DNA of 64,000 bases from Comamonas testosteroni ATCC 11996. GTDB lineage: Bacteria; Pseudomonadota; Gammaproteobacteria; Burkholderiales; Burkholderiaceae_C. The DNA lies in the NCBI RefSeq assembly GCF_000241525.1, contig NZ_AHIL01000059.1:1-64000 (forward strand), in the 5' to 3' direction. Below are positions 62,117 to 64,000 of this stretch, piece after piece. A program made the position numbers and the translations under genes. Under the pieces are notes generated by a model. It was not told the origin of the DNA and made no database searches. It saw only the letters and a list, made by a program, of their open reading frames with translations. Position 1 is the stretch's first letter, and each line of letters begins with the position of its first letter.

Positions 62117-62139
62117 TTAATTAATTAATCGATCAATCA
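62117..62139. promoter_or_regulatory. AT-rich motif upstream of the monooxygenase gene
   Basis: ATTAATTAATCGATCAATCAA resembles the motif upstream of the transporter operon (57398-57412). It could be an internal promoter or a shared operator for an unseen MarR- or LysR-type regulator; no such regulator is in the window. Confidence 0.4.
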
Positions 62140-62143
62140 ACTA

Positions 62144-62160
62144 GGGCAGCAGCGCTGCCC
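62144..62160 (+). other. Hairpin in the monooxygenase leader
   Basis: GGGCAGC and GCTGCCC form a perfect 7-bp stem with an AGC loop, ending 19 bases before the start codon and just ahead of the CTAGGAG ribosome site. No T-run follows. It may tune translation or end part of the transporter transcript. Confidence 0.5.
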
Positions 62161-62179
62161 GGATCTAGGAGTCACAAAA

Positions 62180-63415
62180 ATGAGTAAATCACTGCGAGTG
62201 GGCATCGTCGGCGGCGGTATTGGAGGCGTAGCTCTGGCGCGCTCACTTCGGTTGTCTGGCATCGACGCATACGTTTTTGAGCGCGCGAATGCATTTGGAG
62301 AAATTGGCGCAGGCGTTCAGATGACGCCTAATGCAGCCAAGGTTTTACGAGCACTTGGACTTGGCGAAGAACTGGCACGTATCGGTTTCTTACCCAATGC
62401 CATGGTTGGACGCAACTGGGACGATGCCCGAGAACTGTTTCACACGCCCTTGCGCGAGGTGTGCCCAAGTTTGTTTGGCGCAGACTTTTGGCATGTGCAT
62501 CGAGCAGATTTGCATGCCATCTTGTGCGAAGGCATCCCTGCAGATCGCGTGCGCTTTAACGTCTCATGCACTGGAATTACCCAGCTCAAAGACAAAGCCG
62601 TAGCGCATTTCAGCGATGGCACTCAATTTGAAGCCGACCTAATCGTTGGTGCGGATGGCATTCACTCTGTAGTGCGAGACTCTCTGTGGGGTAAGACACC
62701 TTCGCAGTACACCGGACATATGTGCTGGCGCGCAGTAGTTCCTGTAGAGCAGCACCCTCTGCCTTTTGTGAGCCCGGACGCCTCTTTCTGGATGGGCCCC
62801 AAAGCACATATCGTCACCTACTACGTCAAAGGTGGCGCCGCAGTCAACATCGTTGCAGTCAACGAAAGCGCGAACTGGGTCACAGAGTCGTGGACCGAGC
62901 CCAGCACCCGAGAAGAGTTGTTAGCTGCATTTGAAGGCTGGCACGACAACATCCTCCACCTCTTTGAGAAGACCGACGCTCAACAAATCTTCAAGTGGGG
63001 ATTGTTTGATCGCGATCCTATGACCCAGTGGTCAAAGGGCAATGTGACGCTTCTGGGCGACGCGGCCCACCCCATGCTGCCTTTTCTCTCGCAGGGTGCG
63101 GCTATGGCCATTGAGGATGCCTATGTGCTTGCTGCAGCACTCTCACATTTCAGCTCAGACCTGAATGAAGCGCTCAATGCTTACGAAGCTGAGCGTCGTC
63201 CACGCACCGCTCGCGTGCAACTAGAAGCACGTGAACGTGGTCGCACCTATCACCTTTCCACTCCTGAAGAGAAGAGAAAGCGGGACGAGGACTTCCAGAA
63301 CGCCCAGACCAAGGATCCCAATGCCGTGGGTATCAAAGCCGAATGGGTCTATTCCTACGACGCAACCGCCTGCGTTGAACGCTTTAGCGAAAGCACCAAG
63401 GTCGCTACGGCTTGA
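62180..63415 (+). CDS. FAD-dependent aromatic monooxygenase (salicylate / 6-hydroxynicotinate hydroxylase-like)
   Basis: A 411-residue class A flavin hydroxylase. It has the Rossmann loop GIVGGGIGGVALARSLRL, the DG motif LIVGADGIHSVVRDSLWG and the GD motif LLGDAAHPMLPFLSQGAAMA. This family hydroxylates or decarboxylatively hydroxylates phenolic or hydroxypyridine acids using NAD(P)H and O2. The maleate isomerase just downstream suggests a pathway through 2,5-dihydroxypyridine (NicC in nicotinate or PicB in picolinate breakdown), or a related route ending in maleate. The exact substrate cannot be set from sequence. Confidence 0.85.
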   Translation: MSKSLRVGIVGGGIGGVALARSLRLSGIDAYVFERANAFGEIGAGVQMTPNAAKVLRALGLGEELARIGFLPNAMVGRNWDDARELFHTPLREVCPSLFGADFWHVHRADLHAILCEGIPADRVRFNVSCTGITQLKDKAVAHFSDGTQFEADLIVGADGIHSVVRDSLWGKTPSQYTGHMCWRAVVPVEQHPLPFVSPDASFWMGPKAHIVTYYVKGGAAVNIVAVNESANWVTESWTEPSTREELLAAFEGWHDNILHLFEKTDAQQIFKWGLFDRDPMTQWSKGNVTLLGDAAHPMLPFLSQGAAMAIEDAYVLAAALSHFSSDLNEALNAYEAERRPRTARVQLEARERGRTYHLSTPEEKRKRDEDFQNAQTKDPNAVGIKAEWVYSYDATACVERFSESTKVATA

Positions 63416-63429
63416 ACTCAGGAGACAAG

Positions 63430-64000
63430 ATGACAACGAAAACCTCATTCCGCATCGGACAAATCGTTCCCAGCTCCAACACCACAATGGAGACTGAGAT
63501 CCCTTCCATGTTACGCCTGCGTGAACAAGTGCGCCCCGAGCGTTTTACCTTTCACTCTGCTCGCATGCGAATGAAGCATGTCAACAAGGACGAGCTTGCG
63601 GCCATGGATGCAGAAAGCGATCGCTGTGCCTTGGAACTCAGTGATGCTCGTGTTGATGTACTGGGCTACGCTTGCTTAGTTGCCATCATGGCCATGGGTC
63701 ATGGATACCACCGATCGTCACAGTCGCGCCTCAGCAAGGCAACTGCGAGTAATCAGGGGGCAGCTCCGGTAATCACCAGCGCAGGGGCCTTGGTGGATGC
63801 TCTAAAGGTCATGGGGGTCAAACGTATTGCGTTGGTAGCACCATACATGGTGCCCCTAACCAAATTGGTCATTGACTACATTGAGCACGAAGGCTTTGAG
63901 GTCAGTGACTGGAGAGCACTTGAGATTGCAGACAACTTGGAAGTTGGTCGTCACGACCCCTCTAAACTGCCTGCCATCGTTTCTGGCATGAAGACTGACG
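63430..64000 (+). CDS. Maleate cis-trans isomerase (NicE/MaiA-like), 3' end beyond window
   Basis: The first 190 codons of an Asp/Glu racemase-superfamily isomerase that turns maleate into fumarate. RIGQIVPSSNTTMETEIP holds Asn17, and LGYACLVAIMAMG holds Cys82, the positions of the active-site Asn and the first catalytic Cys in Pseudomonas NicE. The second catalytic Cys (about residue 200) lies beyond the window edge. The ATG follows AGGAGAC, 14 bases after the monooxygenase stop. The arylmalonate decarboxylase relatives are an alternative, but the neighbour favours maleate. Confidence 0.88.
   Translation, partial: MTTKTSFRIGQIVPSSNTTMETEIPSMLRLREQVRPERFTFHSARMRMKHVNKDELAAMDAESDRCALELSDARVDVLGYACLVAIMAMGHGYHRSSQSRLSKATASNQGAAPVITSAGALVDALKVMGVKRIALVAPYMVPLTKLVIDYIEHEGFEVSDWRALEIADNLEVGRHDPSKLPAIVSGMKTD

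Overview
The window looks like chromosomal DNA of a Comamonas-type betaproteobacterium (Burkholderiales, Comamonadaceae). This is inferred from the high G+C coding sequence, the gene repertoire (Bug-type binding proteins, a small Trp-rich protein, an MXKDX repeat protein, a PutA without a DNA-binding domain next to an Lrp regulator) and several families of short dispersed intergenic repeats. No rRNA, tRNA or CRISPR array was seen.

Layout. The left edge holds the first 28 codons of a PAS-type chemotaxis receptor (minus strand). 0.3-4.7 kb: divergent Lrp regulator and putA (proline to glutamate). 5-14 kb: a Mop-type molybdate-binding protein, then a minus-strand sulfur-scavenging run read as sulfate-binding protein, ssuE, two tandem ssuA paralogues, ssuD, ssuC, ssuB and a CysB-type LysR regulator. 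14-18 kb: a YggX-type protein, a membrane diguanylate cyclase, and a cytochrome b561/sulfite-oxidase-type pair followed by a Met/Lys/Asp repeat protein. 18-22 kb: an arsenic operon (arsR, arsI, thioredoxin-type arsC, arsB, glutaredoxin-type arsC, arsH) covering inorganic and organic arsenicals. 22-42 kb: a patchwork of small transporter, regulator and enzyme genes (LysR/hydrolase/NmrA/old yellow enzyme; Fsr-type MFS/AraC; N-acetyltransferase/MocR; MerR/SDR; Fur/DUF1624/OprD) separated by long, degenerate, non-coding stretches. 42.6-51.9 kb: a complete minor-pilin operon pilE-fimT-pilV-pilW-pilX-pilY1 whose PilY1 carries a very large cysteine-rich insertion. 52-57 kb: small or unknown genes, a Bug-type binding protein abutting a TonB-receptor remnant, and more repeat debris. 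57.5-64 kb: a five-gene branched-chain-amino-acid-type ABC transporter running into a flavin monooxygenase and a maleate isomerase, probably uptake and breakdown of a pyridine carboxylate or related aromatic acid (inferred).

The least expected item is a small repeated element: an 867-bp unit (33975-34841) with imperfect terminal inverted repeats and a single 207-codon tyrosine-recombinase gene broken by one inserted base. A second, internally deleted copy lies at 22150-22724 and a third decayed remnant near 57.1 kb. Sequences resembling its ends recur alone in other intergenic regions. The second item is the PilY1 insertion: about 36 cysteines in about 520 residues, arranged as repeated C...(N/D)G(aromatic)...C units.
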